Made by a program: the position numbers and the translations under genes. Shown here piece after piece: positions 8,476-17,499 of a stretch of DNA of 64,000 nt. How positions within the stretch are numbered: position 1 is the stretch's first letter; each line of letters starts with the position of its first letter. Below the pieces are notes generated by a model, which worked only from the letters and a program-made list of their open reading frames with translations, searched no databases and was not told the origin of the DNA. Source of the DNA: Nocardia sp. NBC_00403 (GTDB taxonomy: Bacteria; Actinomycetota; Actinomycetes; Mycobacteriales; Mycobacteriaceae); NCBI RefSeq assembly GCF_036046055.1, contig NZ_CP107939.1, positions 5,828,001 through 5,892,000 on the forward strand. The letters run 5' to 3'.

Positions 8476-8940
8476 ATGTCCATCGGTTCGTTGTCACGTG
8501 TCCTGTCTTCCGTCTGTGCCAGTGCGGCACCGTTACTCCTGTTCGCACCTGCCGCTGTCGCCGCCCCGGATAGCCCTTACAGCTGCTCGGGCTCATACCT
8601 GTCGAGCGATGGCTCCGCAGAAGTACAGTCATGCATTTACGCCGAGAATGGGGTACCCCGGGCATTCGGCGGCCTCACGATCAAATCTGGCGACATCACG
8701 CCCGAATCCGATTGCACCATGGTCGTGACCATTGTGGATTACAACGCGTATGAGACCGGGGCGAACGAGCAGGTCGCGACCAGCGGCCCATTTCATTGCT
8801 CGAACGGCAAGTATCCCTCCCCGCCGTTGACTGTGGACACAGCGCTGGCGAAGCCCGGGCATCGCTATCGCAGTTTCACCGAAGTCACCAAAGATGGCCA
8901 GGGGATCGCTCGTATCTACAGCCCGGACTTGAATCTGTAG
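8476..8940 (+). CDS. Secreted protein of unknown function, four cysteines
   Basis: 154 residues starting at the ATG 8476, with GAAAGG 6 bp upstream. The N-terminus is a Sec signal peptide: SLSRVL, the hydrophobic stretch LLLFAPAAVAA, and a likely signal-peptidase-I site after AVAA. The mature part of about 125 residues holds four cysteines (SCSG, QSCIY, SDCTM, FHCSNG), which would allow two disulfides outside the cell. No enzyme motif is recognisable and no family name can be offered. It stands alone: the upstream 600 bp carry no gene and the next gene is convergent. Confidence 0.75.
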   Translation: MSIGSLSRVLSSVCASAAPLLLFAPAAVAAPDSPYSCSGSYLSSDGSAEVQSCIYAENGVPRAFGGLTIKSGDITPESDCTMVVTIVDYNAYETGANEQVATSGPFHCSNGKYPSPPLTVDTALAKPGHRYRSFTEVTKDGQGIARIYSPDLNL

Positions 8941-9217
8941 ACCGGATTCGAGAGTCAGCCCCGGTCGCCGGTGATAAGTCGGGCCGTCGGCGACCGGAGC
9001 GGATCGATTCGACCGACCCGTACCGGTCCACAAGATCACGCAGCTCCTATGTAGCTGTGCACGTAGGAGTGGATGTTCAGCCGACGCGCGACTGCCCGAA
9101 ATGAGCTCAGCTAGTTGATCTCTGGGCAAGGCGCGTGGCCGTTTCGATCCGCGCGCCACGCGGCTACTCACCAGGTGGGTCTGAGATCATTCCGACTTTG
9201 TCGGACGCCGACAGCTG

Positions 9218-11281
9218 CTACTTATTCGACGATGAGCCGTTGGGGTGCTGCTGGCGCGTTGCCCGCAGGCCCTGTTCGGCATTGGCCACCAGTTGCACGC
9301 GTGATTGTGCGCCGCGCTTGGCCAGTATGGCCGAGACGTGCGACTCCACTGTGCGTTGTGAAAGGTATGTCCGAGCCGCGATTTCCGAGTTGCTGTGGCC
9401 CAAGGCAATCAATTCTGCCACGCGTTTTTCGGCAGGTGTCAGCGCTGGCTGCCCGGTGTTGGTGTGACCGCTCAGACGGTTGCGGCCTCGACGAATTCCG
9501 AACTGGCGCAGGCGCGCATCGGCCCGTGTGATGCCCATAGCCGCCCCGAGGGTCGAGTACTGATCTACCGCTCGGTACAGCGCGGCACGTGCATCGCCCC
9601 GGCGCCCCGATGCGCCGAGCAGCGTAGCCAGGTTCTCGCACGCCTGCCCGACGTAGTGTGGACGGCCCGCGGCCCGGAATTCGGCTTCGGCCGACTCGAC
9701 CAATGTCGGCTTACTGTCGGCAAGCCCGCGACAAAGGAGTGCTGTGCCACGGCGGGCAGCAGTCGAATATCGACTCTCCCACTGCTCAGCAAGCAAAGCC
9801 ACCTGCGTTGAGATCTTCGAATCTCCGGCAGTCACCGCCATCCGAGCGAGGTCTGGATAAACGTAATAGCGCAACGCCATCGTGGCACCGTCAGCTGTGT
9901 CATCACAGAGCACTACCAGTCGCTTGATCGCGTCCGCTAACTGTCCGTTTGCTTCGTCTACCAGCGCTCGGGCCCATGACCACACGAATTGCTGCTCGCA
10001 GGTGTCCGAGGCTTCGCGGAAATCGACCGGATCCAATATTTCCGCGCCGATGATGCCGCGATTGATCTCGATCAGTGTGGTCCAGCTTCGCGTCGTAGGG
10101 TCGTCGACTCCTACAGGCGAAGATGATTCGGTCTGACCCTCGGCAACCACGTCCCAGTTGCCGGTGAGGAATCGAAGCCTTGCACGAGCCCGCCATGACT
10201 GCGGTGGGTCGATTCCCGGTTCCACGCGACCGAGTTCGAAGGAGCGATTCAGCGTGTCCTCTGCCTCGGTCGTGCGACCCAATTCGATCAGGCACAAAGC
10301 GCGAACCGCGAAAAGGTCGAATGCCAGTGGCTGCCACTGCAACAGGACACCGCAATAGCGGTGGTCGTCGGCTACTACGTCGCCCAATTCGATGGCCTCG
10401 TCCAACAGGCCCTCGTGGTAGCGGATCATCCCCAGCACGTGGCGACCGAGTCCTATTGCCGTCGTGTCGTTTTCCGACTCGCCAACCGAGATAGCCTCGG
10501 CAGCGGCCGCCTCGGCGTCAGTGGTGCGCTGGCGGGCCAACAGAATCAGGGCCGCCAGACCGGATAACCTGCCTCGCAAAGCCTCGTGGCGATCGACCCG
10601 ATCGATGGCCGTATTGATTGTCTCCAGCGCATCGGTGAAGCGACCTTGGGTGTATTCCACGTAGGCGCAGAGCCACACCATGTCGGCGACCTCGCGGAGG
10701 TGACGATCCGACCGGCGTGCGTGCTCCAGCGCCGATCGAACAGCAGGGACCGCCGCAGCAGCGCGACCGCAGCGCAGCAGCGCTCGCACCCGCCACACGC
10801 ACAACACCTCAACGATGTCGTCGTCTGGTAGCCCGACCGCGCAGGCTCGTGCCAGCAGGCGGACTGCGAGTCGCGAGTCCTGCAAGGTCAGAACGGCCGC
10901 GACTGCGGCAATCCATTCGAGGAGGTCTTGGTCGAACGATGCTCTGGCTTCCAACAAGTAGCGTGCGATTCGCTGGTCGGATACGCCGGCTGGGATGAGC
11001 CGGCGAGCTGCGTCCAGGGGCATTCGCGCGCGGTCCGGTGCAGGCAGACGATTGGCGAAGGTCGTGCGTAGCGCATTGTCCCGAAAGGTCAACGCATCAC
11101 CCATATGCTGCAGAACACCGCAGTCCACCGCAGCGTCGAGCATCACCCATATCGTGAGCAATGGCTGGTCGAGGATGATCGCGAGTTCAACGGGCTCGAT
11201 GTCCGGCCCGACCGCGGCTGCCGTTGACAATACGTTCTGCACAGCTGGATCCAGATAGTCCAACTGCCTCGAGTCCTCCAT
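9218..11281 (-). CDS. LuxR-family LAL-like regulator lacking the ATPase domain
   Basis: 687 residues. The C-terminal LuxR helix-turn-helix (LTPAEKRVAELIALGHSNSE, then LSQRTVESHVSAILAKRGAQ) is complete and the middle is the TPR-like helical region of large ATP-binding LuxR regulators. The N-terminal AAA/Walker domain is absent: the protein begins at a position equal to about residue 300 of the paralogues. GGGAGGA 7 bp upstream of the ATG at 11281 supports this start, so the short form is probably a real product rather than a recent truncation. It is divergent from the full-length paralogue beginning at 11399. The two may compete or dimerise; that is inference. Confidence 0.8.
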   Translation of the reverse strand: MEDSRQLDYLDPAVQNVLSTAAAVGPDIEPVELAIILDQPLLTIWVMLDAAVDCGVLQHMGDALTFRDNALRTTFANRLPAPDRARMPLDAARRLIPAGVSDQRIARYLLEARASFDQDLLEWIAAVAAVLTLQDSRLAVRLLARACAVGLPDDDIVEVLCVWRVRALLRCGRAAAAVPAVRSALEHARRSDRHLREVADMVWLCAYVEYTQGRFTDALETINTAIDRVDRHEALRGRLSGLAALILLARQRTTDAEAAAAEAISVGESENDTTAIGLGRHVLGMIRYHEGLLDEAIELGDVVADDHRYCGVLLQWQPLAFDLFAVRALCLIELGRTTEAEDTLNRSFELGRVEPGIDPPQSWRARARLRFLTGNWDVVAEGQTESSSPVGVDDPTTRSWTTLIEINRGIIGAEILDPVDFREASDTCEQQFVWSWARALVDEANGQLADAIKRLVVLCDDTADGATMALRYYVYPDLARMAVTAGDSKISTQVALLAEQWESRYSTAARRGTALLCRGLADSKPTLVESAEAEFRAAGRPHYVGQACENLATLLGASGRRGDARAALYRAVDQYSTLGAAMGITRADARLRQFGIRRGRNRLSGHTNTGQPALTPAEKRVAELIALGHSNSEIAARTYLSQRTVESHVSAILAKRGAQSRVQLVANAEQGLRATRQQHPNGSSSNK

Positions 11282-11398
11282 AACCAGTCCTCCCAGGCCA
11301 GGTCTACGGCAGTCTTGTCTCCAGTCACAACGCTCGTCAATGGCCGGTACTCCCTCACGTGGGTATTAGGGATCGGTAGTGTCGAGTCTTTTACACTG

Positions 11399-14158
11399 AT
11401 GGTTGTGGTTAGCAGCGCGAACGGCGAGTTACACGGCCGTATGGACGAAATCGCGTTCGCGACTGAGTTGATCACCCAGGCACAGGCGGGCAACGGTAAC
11501 GTCGCGACGATTATTGGCGAGCCCGGAATCGGGAAGACCGCGCTGCTGAGCTTGCTGCGCAACGAGGCGGCACACCGGGGTTTCCGAGTGCTTGCCGGAG
11601 CGGCGACCCACCTCGACAAGCACGTGTCATTCGCCGGCCTACGTGCCTGTTTCGAGGGGCATATTGGGCCACACGAACTGCTCATTGACAGAGTACTCAC
11701 GCTGCTCAGCGGGGCCGAAAGAGCGGAAGGTGGCCTCCTCGGCCGAGAACTCGCGATCACCGAGTCGCTGTTGGCCCTCATGGACCACTGGTGCGCTGCA
11801 GCTCCAGTGGCCGTCATCGTGGACGACGTGCAATGGGCCGACGGCTCCACTATGAAGGTGTTACAGCACCTGAGCCGATATGCCGTCCAGCAGCCGGTTC
11901 TGCTGTTGATAGCGACTCGTCGATCGCAGTTGCCGACGGTCCTCGCCGAACTGGATTCGAGCGGCGGGCACCACATCGAGCTGGCACCGTTGAGCGAGCC
12001 CGCGGTGGTGGCAATGGTGGCACAGACGCTCGAGCGAGCACCCGAACCGGTCGAGCTGGCGGCCGTCGCCAGGGCTGGCGGAAATCCGCTCTATGTGACC
12101 GAAATACTGGCGGGAATCATGCCTACGTCAACGCTTCCGACCGTCAGGCAGCCACCTAACTCTCCTGAGGATGTCATTGAGGCGAGGCTTGCGCTGCTCC
12201 CCGCGACCGCGCGTCAGGTGCTGTCGGTTGCGTCTGTGTTAGTGCCGAATATTGCAACGACAGAGCTCGCGGAAGTGCTCGATGCTCCCGCTGGGCATAT
12301 CGACTCCGTCGTGAAATTGGCGCTCGAGGCCGGATTGCTGGCCGGTACCCCAGAACGGTTCACCTTTCGCCACGATCTCATCCAACAAGTCCTAGCTGAG
12401 CGTGTGCCACAGGCGACCCAGCGGAACCTGCACGATCGGGCCGCGCTGATACTAGCAGCGAACGAGGCCTCCCCCGAACGCGTCGCGGGCCACCTGGTGC
12501 AAGCTGCTTACCATATGGTCAACCCAACAATGGAAACTTGGCTGCTCGACAATATGAGCGGGCTTGCCCTCCGGGCACCGGAACTCGCGGCCGACTTGAT
12601 CGAGCGCACCCTACCGAGGGTCTCGCGTGCGTCCAACACCTACCGGGCATTGTGGGAGCACTATATTCGCGCGCTGCTGACGAAAGGCAGCTCGAGTGAG
12701 GCCGAAGCGTCGATTCGCGCATTATTGCGGTCGAACGAGCCCTTGGAGCAACTGCCGTCATTCACCGCAGTCCTCTGGTGGCTTCTCACGATGGCTTGCA
12801 TCGGGCAAGGCAAGCTGGACGAGACGATATCGACGATTCGGCAGGTGACGGAACGGCATGTACTCACCGAGTCGGAGCTCTCCCGCTATACCGGGCTTGC
12901 CAGTATCTGCCATTATCTGCTCGGTCGGCTGGAACCGGCCGAGTTCGCAGCGAAAGACGCTTTCACCCACGGCGACTTCGGAAATCACGGTGCGGTGACA
13001 TTGGGATCCCTGGCCTACGTCAGCGGTCGGCTGGACGAAGCATTGAGCTACGGCAAACTCGTCGTGCACGGTTACCAGACGCAACCACTCGATGACAAAT
13101 CGGATCAGTTCGATCCCTATACGCTGCAAGGCAACAGTCTTACCGAATTGGACCGCTACCCCGAAGCTCTCCACCTTCATGGAGTAGCGATGCTGCACGG
13201 ATACCAACACCAGGGCACGTTCATCGCGTCGAGCTTGTACGCTCGGGCACGGATCCATTTCCTCACCGGCAATTGGGATGACAGCCTGGCCGAAATCGAG
13301 GCGTGCGCCGACACGCCGGACCCCATGGACTTCGGTCCGACAGGACTAGCTCTGGCCGACTTGATCGCCGTGCGACGTGGCAGCCCGGCGGCCCGTCCGT
13401 GCTCGCCGACCGAGGGATTCGGCGACCGCGACCGAAAACCGTGGCAGGCGTGGACGCACGCCCTCCTACTCGAACGCGACGGCAAACTGGAACACGCCCA
13501 GCAAGTGCTCGCCGAAATATGCTCGCAGACCTTGGGCGTGCCGACGTTATATTACCTGTTCCCGGATCTGGCTCGTCTTGCCTTCACGTGCGACAACAAC
13601 GCACTCTCCCATGAGATCGCAGCGAAAGCCGAACTGTTGGCCGAGATATCGACACCAACGCACAGCCGCCGCGGTACAGCGTTGTACTGCCGCGGTCTGG
13701 CGGATAGTCGGCGCGACTTGCTCGACGCGGCGGCCGACGCGTTCCGCAGTGCAGGGCGACCGCTCTACGAAGCATTGGCTCGCGAAGCCCTCGCTGCCGC
13801 CCTGGCGGCCGATGGACATCGAACTGACGCACGAAAATCGCTGGTAACGGCCATCGCGAACTATCAACGGCTCGACGCGTATTGGGACATGGCCCGCGCC
13901 GAATCAACATTGCGCAAACATGGAGTCCGCCTCGGTCAGGTCGGCCCCCGCAACCGACCCAAAACAGGTTGGGCATCATTGACTCCCACCGAGCACCGAG
14001 TCGCGAAGCTGGTCGCCGAGGGCCATTCCAATGCGGCGATCGGCACTCAAATGGTCCTGTCACGGCGAACCGTCCAATCTCATGTATCCAGCATCCTGAC
14101 CAAGCTCGCGGCACAATCCCGGGTTCAGATCGCGATCGAATTCCATCGCCAGCGCTGA
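11399..14158 (+). CDS. LuxR-family LAL regulator (AAA ATPase, TPR, HTH)
   Basis: 919 residues. The N-terminal ATPase has LHGRMDEI, Walker A GEPGIGKT and Walker B VAVIVDDVQWAD, followed by a long helical region and a C-terminal LuxR HTH (LTPTEHRVAKLVAEGHSNAA, then LSRRTVQSHVSSILTKLAAQ). This is the usual large ATP-binding LuxR architecture, controlling transcription in response to an unknown ligand. The frame is open back to a TTG at 11315. The ATG at 11399 is preferred because the LxGR motif lies close to the N-terminus in the paralogue at 24864, but no good RBS is seen. It shares a short divergent promoter region with the gene ending at 11281. Confidence 0.85.
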   Translation: MVVVSSANGELHGRMDEIAFATELITQAQAGNGNVATIIGEPGIGKTALLSLLRNEAAHRGFRVLAGAATHLDKHVSFAGLRACFEGHIGPHELLIDRVLTLLSGAERAEGGLLGRELAITESLLALMDHWCAAAPVAVIVDDVQWADGSTMKVLQHLSRYAVQQPVLLLIATRRSQLPTVLAELDSSGGHHIELAPLSEPAVVAMVAQTLERAPEPVELAAVARAGGNPLYVTEILAGIMPTSTLPTVRQPPNSPEDVIEARLALLPATARQVLSVASVLVPNIATTELAEVLDAPAGHIDSVVKLALEAGLLAGTPERFTFRHDLIQQVLAERVPQATQRNLHDRAALILAANEASPERVAGHLVQAAYHMVNPTMETWLLDNMSGLALRAPELAADLIERTLPRVSRASNTYRALWEHYIRALLTKGSSSEAEASIRALLRSNEPLEQLPSFTAVLWWLLTMACIGQGKLDETISTIRQVTERHVLTESELSRYTGLASICHYLLGRLEPAEFAAKDAFTHGDFGNHGAVTLGSLAYVSGRLDEALSYGKLVVHGYQTQPLDDKSDQFDPYTLQGNSLTELDRYPEALHLHGVAMLHGYQHQGTFIASSLYARARIHFLTGNWDDSLAEIEACADTPDPMDFGPTGLALADLIAVRRGSPAARPCSPTEGFGDRDRKPWQAWTHALLLERDGKLEHAQQVLAEICSQTLGVPTLYYLFPDLARLAFTCDNNALSHEIAAKAELLAEISTPTHSRRGTALYCRGLADSRRDLLDAAADAFRSAGRPLYEALAREALAAALAADGHRTDARKSLVTAIANYQRLDAYWDMARAESTLRKHGVRLGQVGPRNRPKTGWASLTPTEHRVAKLVAEGHSNAAIGTQMVLSRRTVQSHVSSILTKLAAQSRVQIAIEFHRQR

Positions 14159-14225
14159 GGCAACGTCGAAGGCTCCTTGCACTGTCTCTAGCTGGATTGG
14201 CCGATGTTTCGGTATGCCCACCTAT

Positions 14226-14785
14226 GGTCCACTCGTCCCATGTCCAGGCCAATTTTGCACTCACTCGCAAGGAATTCGCCACGCCATGCGCCGAACATCC
14301 TGAAGATTGGGACCTGGATGCCGGAACACCGGCACGATGCCGAGTCACCACCGGTACCTTTCCGATCTCCTCACCAGGAGAAAAACACAGATTCGCGCGG
14401 TTCGGAGGCCAGTCGCCGCACCGAAGCCCACGACGCCGCATTGCGCTTGTACGATCACATTGGCACGCACCGAGACTCGGCGCGAGTTCGGGCTCGACTC
14501 CGACGACACGGCGTTTGGCCCGCCGGCATGGCCCGCTCGGACGCGGGCGGCACAAGTGCGTCTCTCACACCCACTGAGCGCATCGTCGCCGATCTCGTCG
14601 CCGAGGGATACACCAACGCGGCGATTGCGAATCGCCTCTCCGTGTCGAAACGCACCGTCGACAAGCACGTTTCGAAGATCCTCGCCAAACTCGAACTCCG
14701 CTCTCGCATCCAAATCGCAGGAGTCCTCGCGAGCCCGCATGCTACTGCCAGGATGTCGGAACAGACCGATACTCTCGCGACATGA
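14226..14785 (+). pseudogene. WhiB-like N-terminal remnant joined to a LuxR HTH remnant
   Basis: Two pieces of different regulators lie side by side. Near 14260-14335 one frame encodes TPCAEHPEDWDLDAGTP, matching the N-terminal part of the WhiB-like protein at 20684 (PPCAVRPDDWNLDVGS); the remaining cysteines are missing. From about 14400 another frame encodes the last part of an LAL regulator, ending with a full LuxR HTH (LTPTERIVADLVAEGYTNAA, then LSVSKRTVDKHVSKILAKLE) and a stop at 14785. No N-terminal parts survive. A small HTH-only protein could still be made, but no supporting RBS is visible. A permuted inverted copy of its 3' end lies at 16131-16324. Confidence 0.65.
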
Positions 14786-15546
14786 GCGACATCACGAAGA
14801 GCGTTGACGTCCCGGAGTACACGGACCCCGAATTGGTCGCAGGTGAGGAGCTCGCCCGCGAACCGGCCTTCTGGCTTGCTCACCTGCTGGGGACGATGGG
14901 CAATCTCTCGGACGACACAGATGAATACGACGTCGCGGCGTCCGCGTTCGAGCCGATGCTGGAACGTCTCAGCGACGCCGAGCAGCCGTGGCTTGTGTTC
15001 CGGGTCGCCTTCGGCGGTGGACACACAGTCTTCGCCATCTACGCCAACTTCGAGGACACGAATACAGTCGAGTTCGTCGTACGCCACCCTACATGGGACC
15101 GTCTCGGGCATCTGGGGCAGTGCGGGCCCGAGGATGCCGGGCCGGGGCTGTGCTGGACGGAGTTGACCGCCATCGCCGCAAGCGTGCCGGAGAACGCGTC
15201 TGACGCCGAGGGCCTCGTCGATCCGGCACAGCGTCTCCTGCTTCTCTTACCCATGCTCGGGGACGCCGCCACGCCACAGGACGCATGGGAGGTCGTCGCG
15301 CGCGCCCTCGTTCGCTGCGGTACACCAGACGACGTAGCGCCCCGGTTCGCACGGGAGTTGCTCGAGACCGTCACGGGCGACGGGCATTCCGAACCGTCGT
15401 GGATGGTATCCGGGGACAATCCGGTGCCCGTCTGCTCGTGCCGCTACAGCCCGCGCCAGATCCCTATCGCGCTTGGGATCACCCCGAATCAGGCCCAAGC
15501 CTTGGCCGAAGCGCTCCGCGGCGACGGCCCGTCGGGACCGATCTGA
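14782..15546 (+). CDS. Hypothetical cytoplasmic protein
   Basis: 254 residues, acidic, starting MSDITKSVDVPEYTDPEL. The start overlaps the stop of the LuxR remnant by 4 bp (ATGA). The composition and codon pattern look genuinely coding: WLVFRVAFGGGHTVFAIYAN, then HPTWDRLGHLGQCGPEDAGP, then a C-terminal SCRYSPRQIPIALGITPNQA. There is no signal peptide or membrane segment. The fold cannot be identified from the sequence; the N-terminal half resembles actinobacterial proteins of unknown function, possibly of the immunity-protein kind, but this is weak. Confidence 0.7.
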   Translation: MSDITKSVDVPEYTDPELVAGEELAREPAFWLAHLLGTMGNLSDDTDEYDVAASAFEPMLERLSDAEQPWLVFRVAFGGGHTVFAIYANFEDTNTVEFVVRHPTWDRLGHLGQCGPEDAGPGLCWTELTAIAASVPENASDAEGLVDPAQRLLLLLPMLGDAATPQDAWEVVARALVRCGTPDDVAPRFARELLETVTGDGHSEPSWMVSGDNPVPVCSCRYSPRQIPIALGITPNQAQALAEALRGDGPSGPI

Positions 15547-15822
15547 GTAAGCGTGTCCGGGCCTCAACCACTTTGGGCTCGTCGGACCACTTGGCCAGGC
15601 CGCTATGCACCGGTTTACCACTGCTGGCAACATAGCTCGACCGTCACCAAGTGCAGCGTTAGTTTATGGGACACCCAACGAAAGGTATGTGCCCGACGTG
15701 GATCTGATCACAATGATTTTGGCGCCGTTTACGTCGTTGACGGACACCGGCAGTTCCTGCACCAATTGGTGTTTTCCCTGGTAGAGAGCCCGTTATTTCG
15801 TTAAGACGAAAGGAGGTTCAGT

Positions 15823-16071
15823 GTGCGTATCGCTAAAGTCTCCGCCGCTGTCACAGTCGCAATGGCCGCAACGAGGTTAGCAATGAATTTCGGCGCTGCA
15901 CCAAGTCACACAGAAGGCATCGCGGCAGAGGGTGTCATCGTTTCGCCGACCGTGGATAGCCGTGCCGATGAGCCGATCGGGGACCACGCGAGTGCGTGCG
16001 ATCTCCCCGGAGTACTGGCCAACCCGGGCACGGCCCTAATTTGCGTCGTCACCGGTTCGTCCAGCTTCTGA
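15823..16071 (+). CDS. Short secreted peptide, about 82 residues
   Basis: The GTG at 15823 follows AGGAGG at 15811-15816 with ideal spacing; a GTG at 15821 is out of frame. The product has a Sec-type N-terminus (RIAKVSAAVTVAMAATRLAM) and a short mature part with two cysteines (SACDLPGVL and ALICVV) ending VTGSSSF. A strong hairpin begins 15 bp after the stop, so this looks like a monocistronic gene for an exported peptide. Similar small secreted peptides are common in Nocardia and their function is unknown. Confidence 0.7.
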   Translation: MRIAKVSAAVTVAMAATRLAMNFGAAPSHTEGIAAEGVIVSPTVDSRADEPIGDHASACDLPGVLANPGTALICVVTGSSSF

Positions 16072-16086
16072 CGAAGCCAACCACTG

Positions 16087-16130
16087 AGTTCTTGACCGGT
16101 CGCTGCTCGCGCGACGACCGGTCAAGAGCT
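16087..16130 (+). terminator. Hairpin after the secreted peptide gene
   Basis: Inverted repeat with arms 16091-16102 and 16115-16126, a perfect 12 bp that can extend to about 16 bp (16087-16130) with one wobble pair, and a 12-nt loop. It follows the stop at 16071 and directly abuts the permuted repeat starting at 16131. Confidence 0.65.
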
Positions 16131-16324
16131 GTCGACGGTGCGTTTCGACACGGAGAGGCGATTCGCAATCGCCGCGTTGGTGTATCCCTCCGTGATGTCG
16201 CTCATATCGCGAGAGTATCGGTCTGTTCCGACATCCTGGCAGTAGCATGCGGGCTCGCGAGGACTCCTGCGATTTGGATGCGAGAGCGGAGTTCGAGTTT
16301 GGCGAGGATCTTCGAAACGTGCTT
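16131..16324 (-). repeat. Circularly permuted inverted copy of 14603-14796
   Basis: 16131-16190 is the reverse complement of 14603-14662 (60/60), and 16191-16324 is the reverse complement of 14663-14796 (133/134). In a simple inverted copy these two blocks would be in the other order. The total is 194 bp in both places with one mismatch. It carries the 3' half of the LuxR HTH remnant and the first codons of the gene at 14782. Confidence 0.9.
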
Positions 16325-16461
16325 AACGCATGCCCTGAAATCTATTGCGTCCTTGGCAAGTTCGCGCACAGCGGAGTTATCCCAGAAAACGAGATATTGT
16401 TGTCAATACCTGTGGACTGGTGAGTTTGAACGGCCGCTGGTCCAGTGGGGCGGCCGGGGGC

Positions 16462-16680
16462 TCAGCGGCTTTCTGGGATTCCTATCTGTGAGCTCATTTC
16501 CGGGGTGAAGATGACCATGACGTCGTCGGTGCCCAGCCGGAAGCTTGTTGCCGATATTGTGTCTACTGAGCATCCTGTGGCGATCCAGACCGCTGTTCCT
16601 TGGAAGCCGAGTCGGATGGCTGATGGCACTCGGATCGCACCGCCGGGATCGTGGTCCCAGCAGATGCGCTACCTCACCTC
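16462..16680 (-). pseudogene. C-terminal remnant of an unknown protein
   Basis: One minus-strand frame ending at the TGA 16464-16462 encodes ICWDHDPGGAIRVPSAIRLG, then GTAVWIATGCSVDTISATS, then DDVMVIFTPEMSSQIGIPES. The pattern is protein-like, but a stop codon interrupts the frame at about 16680 and no start is present. The family is unknown. It lies just upstream of a recombinase remnant. Confidence 0.35.
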
Positions 16681-16799
16681 GGCCTTCACCCACGACTGAC
16701 CGGAAGAACATTCCTATGATTTGGGAATGTCAAGGATTATCGTGCTGAGCGCACCTTGCATTCAGAATGCCAACTTCTCAGGCGTGGGCGCCGCGTCCT

Positions 16800-17140
16800 C
16801 GCATGAACACCCGCTCCATGTGCGCAAATAGGCGAGCATGGCGACGGCGATTTCGGCCACAACCGAGTCATCGCTGGTGTTGATCGGGATCTGGATCCTT
16901 CAGCGCATTGATCCCGATGCCCTGTTCACACAGGTCGTGCACGATGTTGAGACATTTGCGCAGGTTACCGCCGAGCCGGTCGAGAGTGACGGCGACGATG
17001 GTGTCGCCGGGGCGCGCGTAGCGCAGCAGCTCGGTGATGCCAGGGCGGTCGAGGATGGCCCCGGTCTTCTTGTCCGTGTAGATCTTCTCGGCGGGGATGC
17101 CGCACCGCCGAGGCAACGAGCGCGGAGGAAGCCGAAGGCC
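16800..17140 (-). pseudogene. Serine recombinase (resolvase/invertase) remnant
   Basis: The minus-strand frame 17116-16868 encodes the middle of a resolvase catalytic domain: EKIYTDKKTGAILDRPG, then GDTIVAVTLDRLGGNLRKCL. Frame changes near 16880 then lead to INTSDDSVVAEIAVAMLA, the long E-helix region. The N-terminal segment with the catalytic Ser (YxRVS) and the DNA-binding HTH are not found. This is a decayed site-specific recombinase of a former mobile element. It lies next to a 21-bp repeat at 17156 that recurs at 21487. Confidence 0.7.
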
Positions 17141-17155
17141 GCCAACCCCGAGATA

Positions 17156-17176
17156 ATAGGCACTATGGCGGATATT
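17156..17176 (+). repeat. 21-bp direct repeat, left copy
   Basis: An exact 21-nt match to 21487-21507 in the same orientation, containing GGCACTATGGCGGATATT. Adjacent to the serine-recombinase remnant. A possible attachment-site pair bounding the RiPP-like segment. Confidence 0.6.
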
Positions 17177-17269
17177 TGGGCCGTTACGACTCGGTAGTGT
17201 CGGCCGAGCGACCCGCTCGCCCGCCGAAATTGGTTGGTGGTTGCGAGTACTCAGTTAAGGAGTGCAGTC

Positions 17270-17386
17270 ATGAAGAAGATCGAAACCACAGTTCGCCCCT
17301 CCGATGAGCGCCCGAGTCCGATTTCAATCCGTCCACTGGACAAGAAAGAAACCGCTGGCATGCCCAGTAACGGGAACGGCGCCTAA
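17270..17386 (+). CDS. Candidate RiPP precursor peptide, 38 residues
   Basis: The ATG at 17270 is preceded by AAGGAG at 17257-17262. The product begins MKKIETTVRPSDERPSPI and ends KETAGMPSNGNGA. The N-terminal two thirds are charged and Pro/Arg-rich (RPSPISIRPLD), as in leader peptides. The last ten or so residues are Gly/Asn/Ser-rich and could be the core. It has no Cys and only one Ser there, so lanthipeptide or thiopeptide chemistry is unlikely. It is followed by a hairpin and then by an E1-like enzyme and an M50 protease that both carry PqqD-like N-terminal domains. This context, not homology, is why it is called a precursor. Confidence 0.7.
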   Translation: MKKIETTVRPSDERPSPISIRPLDKKETAGMPSNGNGA

Positions 17387-17407
17387 CGGATAGTAGTTTA
17401 TAGCGTG

Positions 17408-17449
17408 TGATTCGTCTCCGCCGAGAATGTTTTCGGTGGAGACGAATCA
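17408..17449 (+). terminator. Hairpin between precursor and modification genes
   Basis: The arms 17408-17424 and 17433-17449 pair over 17 bp with one G-U and an 8-nt loop. It lies 21 bp after the precursor stop and 50 bp before the E1 gene. Hairpins in this position often work as partial terminators that give more precursor than enzyme mRNA; that role is inferred. Confidence 0.7.
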
Positions 17450-17499
17450 TTCGCCAGTAATGCCGCGCTTTGATCGCTTGACTGATTTCTGGAGGCTTG

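Noticed and set aside
17270-17386. Reading the 38-aa peptide as a lanthipeptide or thiopeptide precursor
   Set aside because: No Cys, few Ser/Thr in the C-terminal part, and no LanM, LanB or YcaO gene nearby.
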